DNA from: Ailanthus altissimus
Taxonomy: Eukaryota > Streptophyta > Magnoliopsida > Sapindales > Simaroubaceae
Assembly (NCBI GenBank): GCA_946807835.1
Contig: OX327702.1
Location: 8,246,001-8,310,000, forward strand
Direction of reading: 5' to 3'
DNA: 64,000 nt
A program made the position numbers and the translations under genes. This document shows positions 1 to 12,270 of the stretch, piece by piece. A model generated the notes under the pieces. That model had not been told where the DNA came from. It did not search any database and saw only the letters and a list, made by a program, of their open reading frames with translations. The stretch's first letter is position 1. Each line of letters starts with the position of its first letter.

Positions 1-962
1 AATTAAGACACGAAGGACTCTTATAATTTATCCACTATGAGGTCGACACTTGGCAGTCTAACAACTACGGGTTTTGTTTATGTGGCACCGAAAGCTGAAT
101 CATCTAAGTTACTTGAAACACACCCCTCGCTTCCACTTTTTGGGCGAGTCAATTACTGTTGCGCTCAAACCTACGGTGCACGATCACAGAGGTTGACGTG
201 GACAAGCGGGAAGTGAATCGGTAATTTTTATTTTGACCAGAGACTAAGAAGACTTTGATCCATTTGTTGACGTAGCACATGGCGTTGGCGTGTCGTGCTG
301 AGTTGGCACTTTTATTTTTTAATTTCAATTTTATTGTTCAACTTCTAGAACGTGACATGGTGATCGATCCATTTGCTTTCTAATATTAAAATATTATATA
401 ATTTTTAATTTGGTGGACTTTTGGGGGCTTATTCGCGAAAAAAAAAAGAATATATTTAATAGCTTAAAATATTATCTTTAGGACGAGGTAAGGGTACGAT
501 CACAACATAAACAAATATTATTTTAATTAAGATGATAATGAGATGCCACCAAAAGCAACTAACACGCGCAAAAATTTGTTCACGTGATTCCCATTGTAGA
601 ACTAGTTTTTTGATAGACACTCTTTCTAAACCCAGAAGAAATATAAACTATTCGTTGTGAATATGATTCATTGTAATATGAATCCTTAATTCTGCTGGGA
701 GTAATATACTTTGGCTATGCAGAATGACAAGCATCTTGATTATTTATGATATTATACATACAGGCCAAAGCAATCTTGGACACTGGTTATTCAGAAAGAA
801 TAACTACGTGCTTAGAACACTGCTCAAAGAGTCCAAAATCTTTGCATAAATTTCATTTACGGTGACGCACCGAAAACACAGAAAATGGGGGTCATGTAAC
901 ATAACTTTATCTACATGATAATAACAATAGAAGGGGATATAGTCACTAACCCATTTCTCATT
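1..962. other. Intergenic DNA, no gene seen
   Basis: This is AT-rich sequence downstream of the TRP-like pseudogene (which reads on the minus strand). I see no long reading frame, no recognisable element end and no RNA gene. Any 3' untranslated remnant of the pseudogene would lie immediately left of position 963. Confidence 0.5.
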
Positions 963-3900
963 CTACAAGAGCCTCAAAATGCTGCTTTCGAAATGTTGCT
1001 TGGCCTGCTGTTGGGACTGGAATGCGTAGGCACCCATGACTCTGTCTACGAGCTGTTGTGGTAAAGGTTCTCCCCTCCTTTGCTGTGGGAAATTCTTGCT
1101 TTCTGCACCGATGTCTTCCACTTATTCTGTGGCATTGAATGCCAACTTATTGCAGCTTATGATTTTCAAGTATTTGATGCTAGTCCAATCCAAATGGTAA
1201 AGTACAAGCTGGATTACTCACCCTCAGATCCACACAAGTATGATGTTATGCACACTCAAAAGCACCCAACTTAACATCAAGCCACCTGTAAAATAAGAAA
1301 AGTCTTGAACACCTCACTCAATGCAATTTAACATCCTCGCCAAAGTGAAGGGGTAATCATAAAACAGACCTTCCAATTCCTGAGTTTCTTAACTACCTGA
1401 ACTAGTGCCTCTACTTCTGAAACAGAGAAAGGTCCTCTAGCTAGGCCCTGCACAAACTCAGAGTGCACAGATTGTCGATGAAATGGAACCACAGCGAGTG
1501 CATCCATGCTAACTGTTGGACAGCAGAGCCCAGGAGTCTGGCATACCATTGTTGGGTGAAATATTATCAAGAGAACACACAACGTTGAAGTTATTTTCAA
1601 CAGAACCATCTGAATTCATCAATCAAGTAAGTGAAATGACAACAGATGGCTCTGGCTGTGGAGCCAAAAGCACTGTATGCCAGATGATAGAATAAAGTGT
1701 TGTAATTTTAACGTAACAGGAAAATTTAGTGATTCCAACTATATACAAAATGAGAAAATAGGCCCCAAAACCTCTCTCCCTTCACCGCACCAAAATAACC
1801 ACAAAATAGAGGGATAACAGACCACTCTTTTAGGTCACTATGTTCATAAGCTGATATTTATTAGAACCTTACCCAGTTAGACCTGGACATACCAGCAGAT
1901 AATGAAGGAGAATCTCCAGTGTGTGGAGGTGAAGTAATTTGTGCATGTTCAGGTTCCAACATGAAACCACCAAAATACAATGCTTGTCATCATGACAAAT
2001 CCAAGTCTGAAATAGAGTTTTGCTGTCATCTCTAACTGTCTTTGCTTGGAGGAGGACACCAGCATGCAGACCATTTCAAAGTACGCTGGTCACTGTCTCC
2101 ATGACTGTCATCTACAGAAAGTTATAATGTTAGATACCAGGAAAGGATAATCATAGACCCAGCATGATTGCAAGGCAAGAACTTGCTTTAAGGCACAAAA
2201 AAATCCCTATATAGATGTATTGTAGCAATATTAACCCAAGAAAGGAAGAAAAGAAAGCCAAATATGTCCTATGGCAAACCTTCAGTGAACCAACAGTTGC
2301 AGTTTCAGTAATCTCAATGAAAAGCTCTGGAACTTTGACTGATGTGATACTATGTTTCACTGAATTGGAAAATAAAGGCATGTCAGAGCCTCCCAGAATA
2401 AGGGGACACCCATCAGTAAAATCAGATATTATAGATCATCTTTTGACAGGCCTTTGTACCAATACAATTTCTAGACTTGGTTTCAGGAGGGTACTTATGA
2501 CCTGCCACTGAGGATGATGGTCCTTCCGCTGCACCCAAGAGGTAGTGTAATTCAGCCAAAAGTATATACCTAAAGCCTAAACCTAGACACAATAGAGAAT
2601 ATAAAGATAAAGGAAGCTCAAAGCCATCCTGTGCACTGTACTGCCTTTACAGTGAAACTCCATCAGATGTGGATATATGTTTGATTCAACAACTTCATCC
2701 TCTTGAAACGATAAACCATTTGCAATCTTGGGCGAGTATAACAGGGTCTCCCTTTGGGGTAAACTAATTTCCTTCTTCAATCCAGAAACATCTATTATAA
2801 ACCAGAAACAGTCATTAATTTCATAAGATTATGGAAGAAGGCAACCATAATACCTAAATACATTAACAATGCAACATTTATTAAACCATAAAGAAGCAAT
2901 TCTAAAATAAGCCCACGCGTCATCTTTGGAGCTACTCTCCAAGGTCTGGAAGTTGACAAATTCCAAATACTTCAATCTATAACATTAGGTGATGGCCTAT
3001 AAGCTGTCACAATGCTGCTGGGTCGAGTGCACTGAACAGAAGTTTCATCATCATCCATATTATTTACTTCTATATTAGCACAACACCTAGAAAAAGAACC
3101 ACAAGTTTTGCAACCTCCTAAGAAAGATGCTGTTAAGTACCTGTTGAAGTGACGAGAGCAGGAGGCCTGCAGTGCAGTTCCTTTGTATCCAAGCAGCCTT
3201 TAACTGGGAGAGTTCAACTCTTAATACTTTGAATAGTTGGTGGTTTGGCTAAAGACTTTCCCTCAATTTCAGTGTCTGCCTGGCTCCTAAAATATTCCCT
3301 GGACCGAGGGGAATCTCCACTTACTTTGCTGAAAGGGCCTCTACTTTCATTTCTATAATTGGAATAGGGCCACTTTGTAGTAAAAGACATCTTTGCTGAC
3401 TGTCTACTTTGAGTAATCAATAATTTGGCTTTGGACTTGCTGATTGCATGACCTCTGAAAGTTTCCTGAATGAGGGAAGTCTCCAGCTACTGGTGCATTT
3501 CTGACATTGACATAGGGGAATTGATCAGCAGAACAGATTTTCTTAGACTGAGAAAACTTTTTGATGTTGGATTGATCTCAAAGCTCAAACTTTTTTGAGC
3601 ATGTGAGAACTTATTCACTGCATGGGATTTACTTGCAATCCAGGCACATAGGCAAAGGTATTCTCCTCGCAAGTTTTCCACACAAGGTTTAGTCTTTAAC
3701 AATTTCCCCTTATCCTCTTTTTCACATTCAACTGCACTTTCACCAATATTCTTCTGATACTCCCCACAAGCAGCATTAGGAGCAGAACTTTCATTCTCTT
3801 GCAACAATTTGTCAGCTACACTAGCCATAATTTCATATGCGTGAACGGGAACATCCTCCCATGCCTTCTTAATTGGTACCTTCCTATCACCAGTGATAAG

Positions 3901-3989
3901 AATTCACACAATTTAGGACATCTGTTCTTTGTATACAAAGATAAAGGCCATACTGGAATTTGTTTACCCTTGCTGACCTAGATGCACAT
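963..3989 (-). pseudogene. Telomere-repeat-binding protein (TRP/TBP1-like, ubiquitin-like plus Myb) pseudogene
   Basis: Plant TRP/TBP1 proteins bind double-stranded TTTAGGG repeats through a C-terminal Myb/telobox domain and carry a central ubiquitin-like domain. Reading minus, family segments occur in the expected order: IKKAWED..YEIMASVADKLL (about 3880-3800), RPPALVTST (3150), MDDDETSVQC..AYRPSP (about 3060-2990), WRVAPK (2940), SSSVAGH (2515), VPELFIEITETATVGSLK (2335-2280), then after an intron VMETVTS..GVLLQ..VRDDSKTL (from 2111), MDALAVVP and GPFSVSEVEALVQ (about 1500-1370), and PQQRRGEPLPQQLVDRV..QSQQQAK to a stop at 963-965. Exon ends keep GT/AG signals (2280/2111, 1873, 1370), so it is not a processed copy. 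It is dead. In-frame stops lie at 3487-3489, 3214-3216 and 2972-2974, with another in the ubiquitin-like exon. There are frameshifts near 3940-3900, 3140, 2000 and 1090. The last exon lacks the HRTYVDL part of the Myb domain. The first exon is uncertain. Confidence 0.85.
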
Positions 3990-6771
3990 TGGAAATTAAA
4001 GTTCCAAAAGTTGCTGCAAAAATCCTTCCAAATTTTACAGTGATTGTTATACCATATCCCATAAGTTCAAATAAACAAGTCAAAAGTAAAAATAAGAATT
4101 TATATTTAGCAAAGTACATTCAAGCAGATACAATAGTCTTAAATTCCCTTGTCATGATCTAAGAACCAATCATCCATAAAAAATTCAAGCAGCGAAGAGG
4201 CATATGACTAGCAGATTAACAATCATATGATTTATGCAATAATCAACAATGACTAGACTATATATAATAAATGAATAATGAAGGAGATCCAATTGTGGTG
4301 ACAGAGACAAAGATGCTTATATTTAGAAACGGCTGTGAAGAAAATTCACCCCATATCTAGTAATAAATCATTTAGTCTTGAGCCCAGAATAGAGTATAAC
4401 CCTCCGTTCCTGCAAATTTGAAACAAAATCAAAATTTTCTCATTTTTCCCCAGTTAGACAAGAGAGACAGAGGCTTTTACTGCTTCAAAGTATTGAGTCC
4501 AATCTTCATTAGCAGACAAACGAAATTTTCTTTCAACCAATCATCGAATTTCAACAACTGACAAACAAGAAGCTAAATGGGCAACAACAAGAATCTGAAA
4601 ATGCCTGATCAGGAGGCAATAATTGAATCACTTTGATGAAACTAATATCTACACCTCTCTCAGATATCAAAAGTTTCAGTTAAACATAAAATCTTTGCCT
4701 CAAAACAGACAACTTCAGGGAATCAAACATGTTTTACCACTGTCCAATACACAGTTATTTACGAACATAACAGAAAAATTCTCACCTATACAAATTACAA
4801 CTGTATTGTGTCTGATCTACCAAACCCTTTTTACATTTCTTTTCTTTATTTATTTTTTGGGGTGCGTTGTTTCTTAAACCCTCACAAACTCATCCATTGC
4901 TATATAATAAGTTAATAACCCTCTGTCTCTGGGCTCTGACCCCTCGAAGCTTTTGAACTGGATTAACCGGTGACAGCACGACTTTACAGGGTGGTGAAGG
5001 TCGAACAAAACACTTGGACCAGTTCCACTTCATCCGTTTGAAGTGAAGGCGCGTTGGCTTCTCCATGCATGTGGGTAATGAGTTAATCTTATCTCCTTCA
5101 CACACACACACAAAAACAAAAAGGCATGTTTCTTGCCACAGTGATGGTGTTTCTTATTTCCAGAAATTTAGGCCTCGGCCGGTGGTGGCGCCTTTTTTTT
5201 TATAAGTAATATTCTTTTATCAAATAATATAACATAATTTAAATAAATATATAATGATATGATATAAATTTTAAAATTATTTATTATATTATTTTATTAT
5301 AATTATTTATAATATATAATTCGAAGAGAAGTTGCCTTTATATATTTTCGGTGCTTTTACAAACAGTAATGCTACAATTTTCGAGGAATTGTTTTTACAA
5401 TTAGTCTCTCTTAATCTATTTTTCTTTTTTAATTACACATTAAATTACTAATATTTTATAATTAAAAAATTTAAAATAGGACTATCAAAAATAAATACTT
5501 AAAATTGAACAAGTTTGCCCTTCAATCATATTTCTCTCATTCGCTCTTCTTATTTCTCAGTTTTAAAGTGACAGTGAGAAACACGTAAAAAAAGTATTTA
5601 TTGACAAACACGTAAAAATTAGAAAAACACTCAAATTAAGTATATCAACAACACATTAATAGTGAAAAAGTAAAAAATATAATAAACACGTAATAAATTA
5701 TTTAATTTTTTTGATACATAATTTATATTGTAATAAATGTGACTATAATGAGTATATTATTGTTATATAGTATAATGTAGGTAAATTTTATAAAAAAATG
5801 AATGAAAAAGAGCTTGAATGCTGAAAAAAATGACTTGTAAAGTGCAAAAAAATGGTTTGAAATAGCCGATGGGAGTGTCACATGTAGTAGCCGTCTATTT
5901 TTCGCCACATGAAATGGGCATAATGTCGCAGCATACACATGCCGCCCTGAAATGTGCCAATGTCGTGGTGCCACGTGGTGCATTGAAATTTTTTTTATTT
6001 TGTTTTAATTTTTAAATTTAAATTAAACAGAATTAATTTTTAATTAATTAATAATAACTATTAATAAACAAAATTAATTATATAATTGATGTTTAATTTA
6101 ACAAGAACTATACTTAATCTGATAAATAATTTGTCTAAGCTTTTTTAAATAATTAATAGAAATAAATTATTAATAATAAAATATTTATTAAAGAAATAAT
6201 TAATATATAATTTTTTTGTTTATATACATCTAAAATTTATTTTTAATTGGGTTTATTTAATTTAAGAGAATGCTGAATAATTATTAACTAATAATTTTTT
6301 AATTAATTTGTTATTAATTGGTGTATTGAATTAATTCATAGAGACATCTAGAATTTTGTCCTTAATCTTGTGATGACTTGAATGAGTTCATTTAGTACAC
6401 ACAGGGCACAATTGGTAAAAAAAAAGGTAGTGGCATGACTGTCGAGAAGTATAACGCATATGATTTTATATATGTATTTTTGGCGAGTAACTTTGTCAAT
6501 TTATTATTATATTAAAAATGCAAAGAAAGTATTCGAATTATTTTTTGTTGATGTTAAGTTTTTATTTTTATTATTTTAGGTTTGAATCTACGAGACGATT
6601 TCAGTTTGTAATTCAATATTTACATATTTGAATGGTGCTATTTTTCGCGCTTACTGAATTAGCATAATAGTGACTTTATTTTTGAAAGCCATTGAAGAGA
6701 TTCTCTTTAAAAAAAGATAAAGAATTAATATGTTTTTATACTATTTAACCACTTCTATACAACCACACACA

Positions 6772-6808
<37 letters not shown>

Positions 6809-7520
6809 TAATGATTAAAAATTCTCTAATTTTGTATAGGTTGTAAAGGTATATTAAAAGTTGGTGCCGGAAGAACATGATAAGAATATGGAGTTTATCA
6901 TGGCAGTGATTTGCGCATCCCATTAAGAATTTTTTAAGGAGATTTAAATTAGAACATATTGTGTCGAATTTCGAATTCACTGATCATGAAAATGATATAG
7001 ATATTTAGTATAGCTATTCTTTTGAAGCCCTACCAACATCTGAAGCAACAATACAACAATTTAATATCTTTTTATTTATTTATTATTTAATTTTGATGTT
7101 GTAAAATTTGAATATAATTATTTTAAGTATAGTTTGAGTAGGGCACATCATCACACTATAGCGTTATTGAGAAGAAGATTGATGATATGCGAGAACAGAT
7201 GATAATTATGAAAACATAGTTAAAGAACATGATGGACTAGGACAAAGCAGATCTCTTGCATCGGATAAGACTCATGATGCAATGCTTCCAGTCATTTATC
7301 ATATTTATAGACTCAGATCATATAACAATACATTTTGTACCTAAAGTTCATTTTGTCCATTATTTACAACTTATATATATATATATATTAGTATTTTTTT
7401 TATAATTCAATTTAAATAAAGCATGACCGATGATGTTCAGACTCCAACAGTTAGGTATCAGCATCAGTGGTAGTCGAATGATAAACTTATTTTATACATC
7501 ATATTGTATTTCTTACAACT
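3990..7520. other. AT-rich intergenic DNA, no gene supported
   Basis: This stretch lies upstream of the TRP-like pseudogene. Short open frames here have no family resemblance I recognise. It holds an AC microsatellite near 5099-5112, very AT-rich tracts at 5200-5720 and 6000-6330, and a CA/TA microsatellite near 6763-6800. From about 7020 it becomes repeat-like and leads into the LTR-like block starting at 7521. Confidence 0.5.
6763..6800. repeat. CA/TA compound microsatellite
   Basis: A short CA run passes into an uninterrupted TA run. It is a simple repeat likely to vary in length between individuals. Confidence 0.9.
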
Positions 7521-8770
7521 TGATATTTGCATATTTTGAGTATGAATATGAGTTTTTTTTATGTATAATATTATTATTTTGTAGCTTCAAAGTTAAGGAA
7601 CTATTTGATATGAAAATTCAAAGAAAACAAAATAAAAATATCAAATATGCTACAATGAACTACTACATTAATCGTGAATAGTATTTTTACTGTAGTACTC
7701 ATTTAGGCATAAAAAAAAACCCAAGTCTTGTCACCTAAGCACCAAATTGAGCTCCCTTGACAGAATGCTTAGCGTCTAAGCACCGTTTGAAAACAACTTT
7801 GAAGTCTGTACCCTAATTATCAAGCTTATGTTTGAAACCTATATAAAGAATATTAAAAGATTCATTTGACAAGGAGGAGAAAACACAAAATTAGATAGAG
7901 AAATAAAGGTTTTTAATGAGAGAAAACACTTTGGAGCTTAGATTCTTGAAGACTCTTGAAGATTGAAAACCCAAAGAGACATTTTCAACTAGTTATCTCT
8001 TTTCTCTTTCTTATTTATTTTAATTTGGAGTTTATATTTGTAGTTTGTGTTGCTTTGAACATGGTTACTTTTGTAAACTTTGGGATTATTTTAATTTTGT
8101 GCTTGAATATTGTTGACTAAATTTCTTGTTCGAGGGCTGGAAGTAGCTCTTCAATATACTATGTTTGAATATTTCTAGTTGATTAATAACTATTTCTTGT
8201 ATTATTTATTTGTGCTTTTCTAGATTTAATGCTTCTAGTTTAATTGAAAATTGACTAGATGATTTAGGCTTGTGGGTTGTATAATTGGGAAAGATTAACT
8301 AAGTTGTTGGACTTGAAAAGCATGACATTAGCTTTTATTGAGTTGGAAGACTAATAAAAATTAAGTAATCAATTAAAAGGTTGCATAATGCATGCATAGA
8401 TAAAGAAGATAGATAGAGATATCTACTTGATATTGAATCCTTTGATTAATGAATTCATAAAAGTAGTTGTTAATCACTAAAAAATAAAAAGCATGGTAGA
8501 GTGAAATTAAAACCTTATGACCATTTACTATAGATTTCTTACCTCCTTAAATTGTTAAATTATTAGTTTAGACCTTTTTATTTTCATTAATCATCATAGA
8601 ATTAAAAATTACCTAGATAAAGTTAGATTGTTAACACCATAGTAGTTAGCATTAATTTAGAAGACCAATACTCACAAGAGCGATACTTCTCATCACTGTA
8701 TTAATTGCTCACGATTCATGCACTTGTGGTTAAGTATTTGCGTGTGTTAGTTTCGCGAACACTAAACATA
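7521..8770 (+). mobile_element. Gypsy-type LTR remnant
   Basis: The sequence starts with a TGATATTT-like end and a GTAG..TTCAAAGTTAAGG block. It has a CTATATAAAG TATA-like box near 7840 and an A-rich leader. It ends in an agaccaata..gcgatactt..tatt block. The same order of blocks occurs in the LTRs at 39874-41213 and 54282-56376. Exact ends and a target duplication could not be fixed, so the limits are approximate. No primer site or gag follows, so it is probably solo or truncated. Confidence 0.5.
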
Positions 8771-9148
8771 TATATAATCCTAAAAACCCTGCAAGTATGA
8801 AAATTATACCTGATGTTGTTGCATAATGGATAAACATGTTTCAGCCCTAGTACAAAGATGCATAGATTAAACACACCTCTTATACTAATCCCATTTGAAA
8901 GATGATTAGAAAAAGAAAGACAAAATTGCAAGTTGAGGCTTTATGTGATGATTTTCAGGTTGGCGTAAATTTACAATGGCCCATAGTCTTAGTAGTCCAA
9001 GTAAATTTTCGAGCTTGGGTTTGAGATGGTCAAAGATGCATTAGTTTACCTAAGATTAATGCTGATCAGGAATAGTTTAATAAGCTCTTAAATAACTGGC
9101 TTAACAATTTTGTAAGAACATTAATTCATTTTTAAAAATATTAATTAG
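8771..9148. other. Spacer between LTR remnants
   Basis: AT-rich sequence with no gene recognised. It may be internal sequence of the degraded Gypsy elements on either side. Confidence 0.35.
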
Positions 9149-10320
9149 TGGTACTACTACAACTTAAATATTATACTACTAAAGTGTAGGTTATCTTAAT
9201 TATAGTATTTACTCATGAGTTCGAGTGTCGTATTCATAGGGAGTGATCACCAACAGCAAAGGTTACTTTTGTCAATGTCCAAGAGTAATGAAGTCTTGTA
9301 CCCAAAGATGAAGAATAATGGTTAATTTTAAAAGAAAAGGTTACCAAGTGTAAATTAAAAAATTAATTTAAAAGAATACTAAGACATTAGAAATTCACAC
9401 TTACTTGAGTTATAGTAGAGTTTGTTTGATCATTTTATTCACTTGAAAAATGATTTCAATTGATAGAGAACATCATTTGTAAAAATATATTGTTGATATG
9501 TAGAAGATCTTTCCAAGCATTCTTTGTGCCCTTAGTCTACAAAGAATCAAGGCTTCAAATAAACCAAAACAACTTTTAAACATGATAAATCAAATCACTT
9601 AAACACAAACATGAAATAAAAGAGTAGAATCAAAGTGACAAAACTACACCTCCATTAAGTGTTTCACGCCTAACTTTAGCTAGAAATTAGAATAACATAA
9701 CTTAGGAAAATAGAATGCAAATAAAAATGAATTAAAGATTACAAAATGATAGAATATATCCCCCCCTTCAATCATGAGAGTCCTTAAATAGGCAAATTTA
9801 TAGGTACTATTCACATGTGACCAAACATTCAACATTTTGACTACAAAACTTTCTACTGAATTTGTAATACTCTTTTAACTGGTAAGATGGCTGAATCGAA
9901 CTTTTTACTAATAAAAACATTTGTAGATTATTGAAATATATTTCTATGGCTTCTTGAATCATGTCAATTGGGTTCTTATTTTGTGAGATACGGTCCAAAT
10001 ACTAAAGCATGCTCAGACTGGCCCTGCACTATAGATAGGTCCTCTTCAAAACTATTTTTCACTCTCCAAATATTCGAATTAGTAATTGTAAATTAAATTT
10101 TATAATACATGAAATCAGATTTCTACAGGTTCAAGAATTACTTCAATTGAATTTTTAGATAAAAAGTTATAGTCAATTTACCGAACCTACATTAAAATAG
10201 ATAAAAACTTAATTAGATATAATACTGAAAATATGCTCAAGGTAGGGAGATTACTAACATTAATAGTGCAAAGTGATGCTGAAAAATCCTTATCAAATAT
10301 GTAATTTTAGGTGTTCATCA
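9149..10320 (-). mobile_element. Gypsy-type 3' LTR, minus orientation, with adjoining polypurine tract
   Basis: Read on the minus strand the element begins TGATGAACACC at 10320, immediately after a G-rich polypurine tract (10321-10330, GGGGGG). It has a CTATAAATTTGCC box near 9800 and ends near 9149. Close to that end it carries the motif family (CTCATGAGTTCGAGTGTCG on the plus strand) seen in the other Gypsy LTRs of this window. The polypurine tract marks it as the 3' LTR of a minus-oriented element whose internal part would lie to its right. No target duplication was found. Confidence 0.55.
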
Positions 10321-11606
10321 TACCCCCCAATCAACTTATTGTTAGTCTTTAACAATTTAAGCATAAATAAATTAAAAGAAATAACTATTTAAGCATTTCA
10401 AATAAAATGTCAGTTCAAGATCACAATCTCTATCAAGATTATTTTATAACTTTCAAAATCGTGTATGTGTGAACTAAACCATAACCGTCTTATCACAAAC
10501 CACAAAATATATAGTCTTGAAGATTTTCTTCACATAAAAGCCTCAACTCTATATCCTCACGGGTGAAAAATTATTTAAAGAATTAGAATTTTACTAATAG
10601 AGTTGGAAAACAGATAAACGCTCAAGAAAATATTACTTTTAAGGACAAACAAACTAACTAATATTGATCCAAAGATAGAAAAATTAATTGTTTAGAGTTA
10701 CATCATTCTTGCCACGTGCTAGCCTTTAGGACCTCAATCTCAAATATTACAAATAAAACCCGATGAGAAATACTGTTTCCTAAAGACTTTTGTCTTTGAA
10801 AATAGAGACTTTATTGTACTAGATTAAATCTCTCTCTCTCTCCCTTTTTTTTTTGTCTTTTATCATTGAACGAAGACTAAAGTGATTCTTTCTTCTTTTT
10901 TTTTTAACACTTTTGAGAATATCAAGAACACTGAAGTGATTCTCTCTTTTGTTTTTTTACACTTTTGAGAATATCAAGAACATTAAAAAATATTACAAAA
11001 TAAGAATTACTTCTCATCAAAATATATTTAACAAATTTAAGTCATCCTTTGGCTAGACAATCAAATTATTCTTTAATTCGAATAATGTCATTTCAAACAA
11101 ATATGTGTGGGATTAAGAAAATGTATACTTCAACATAAAAAAAAAAATCTATTGGTTATATACATTAAATCATCCATCGTACCACAAGACTTAGTATTGT
11201 GCTCAATAAATGATTCCAGAGATTACTTTTTAGTAACATAAATAGAAAAAGTGATTAAAAACAAACAAGTTTGAAATCATACATCGATAGAAAATCAAAC
11301 TTATTTACATAAGAATTACTAAGAACACATGCATGAAATAAAAATAACAAGTGGGTTAGAATGCATCTCAATAGTCCAAAAATAAACTCTTTACTCATGT
11401 CATTTATAATGCCAGATGTCAATTTTTTATTTTTTTTTATTTTTATTTTAAAAAATAACAAAATAATAAACAAAAAAAGGTAGCATTGACATGAACTATC
11501 TTTTCTCACCAACTAGATTGAGATATTGTCCATATAAAAGATATCACCTGAAGTAGTTTTTATTGAAAAGAAAAACCTGCAACAAACAAACTACACAGTA
11601 AAAAGA
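10321..11606 (-). mobile_element. Probable non-coding 3' internal region of a decayed Gypsy element
   Basis: This follows the polypurine tract of the LTR at 9149-10320. It shows no intact coding frame. A tandem duplication of about 55 bp lies at 10880-10983 (block ending acttttgagaatatcaagaaca). The right-hand limit is unknown and may stop well before the LOG pseudogene. Confidence 0.4.
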
Positions 11607-12270
11607 CTATAGACGAAGAGTCAAATCTATCTTGCATTTCTTCTTACTGTCATCAAGATAACAATCTATCTGACGTATTATTAGATCACACGGAGGTATG
11701 AAAGTTTGTAATTCATTGAGCAACTGATCAATAGTTGAAGTAGAAATAAGGATTCATCGAGCCACAGATGATATGAATGATTTTTTCACCGCATAGTCAA
11801 GAAAATATAACAACTCATTATAAAAGTCGCCAATATTTAACAAACCAATGATTTTTTTGGTAAATTTATAATTGAGCCTAAGAGGTAATTTGAAATTTTT
11901 TCTCCAAAGTCCCGAAACCTCCTGGTAAAGTTATGAATGCACCAACATTTCCAACACATTAAAGACATTCGTTCATGCATTAATGATACATGTAACTCAT
12001 TTCTAATTATTTTGTCAATAATATTTTCAACAGTTAAAGTTTTCGGTATGATACTCAAAACTTGATTGCCTTTATTATGTGCAGTTGCTAATACCCACCC
12101 TATTAATCCACGGCTACCTTCCATATATACTAAATAAATTTTTCGCTCAGCTAATACATTACTAAGGGATTCTGTTGTTTCTACAAACTTTCTCATTTTT
12201 TCAAGGCTAAATTCACAAAAGACACAAATTTTTGTGAATTTACGAGTTGATGTTTCTGCTATTGTTACAC
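11607..12270 (-). pseudogene. LONELY GUY (LOG)-type cytokinin riboside 5'-monophosphate phosphoribohydrolase, intron-free pseudogene
   Basis: LOG enzymes release free-base cytokinins from their nucleotide monophosphates in the cytosol or nucleus. Reading minus, family landmarks follow in order with no intron: KFTKICVFC (about 12245-12215), ERKIYLVYMEGSRGLIG (about 12145-12095, the usual GGGSIGLMG), LSIIPKTL (about 12050), HERMSL (about 11970), then in a shifted frame AFITLPGGFGTLEK (about 11940-11900, the PGGxGTxxE signature), AQL..IY (11880), and in a further frame DFYNELLYFLDYAVKKSFIS to a stop at 11607-11609. At least two frameshifts, a stop in place of a conserved Trp (TAG near 11880) and a second stop disable it. 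Known LOG genes have several introns, so the unbroken layout points to a retrotransposed mRNA copy. I see no clear poly-A tail or target duplication. The start codon is not identifiable. Confidence 0.85.

Noticed and set aside
5968..5981. G-box-like palindrome CCACGTGG
   Set aside because: There is no gene close enough for it to act on, and a single palindromic 8-mer is expected by chance.
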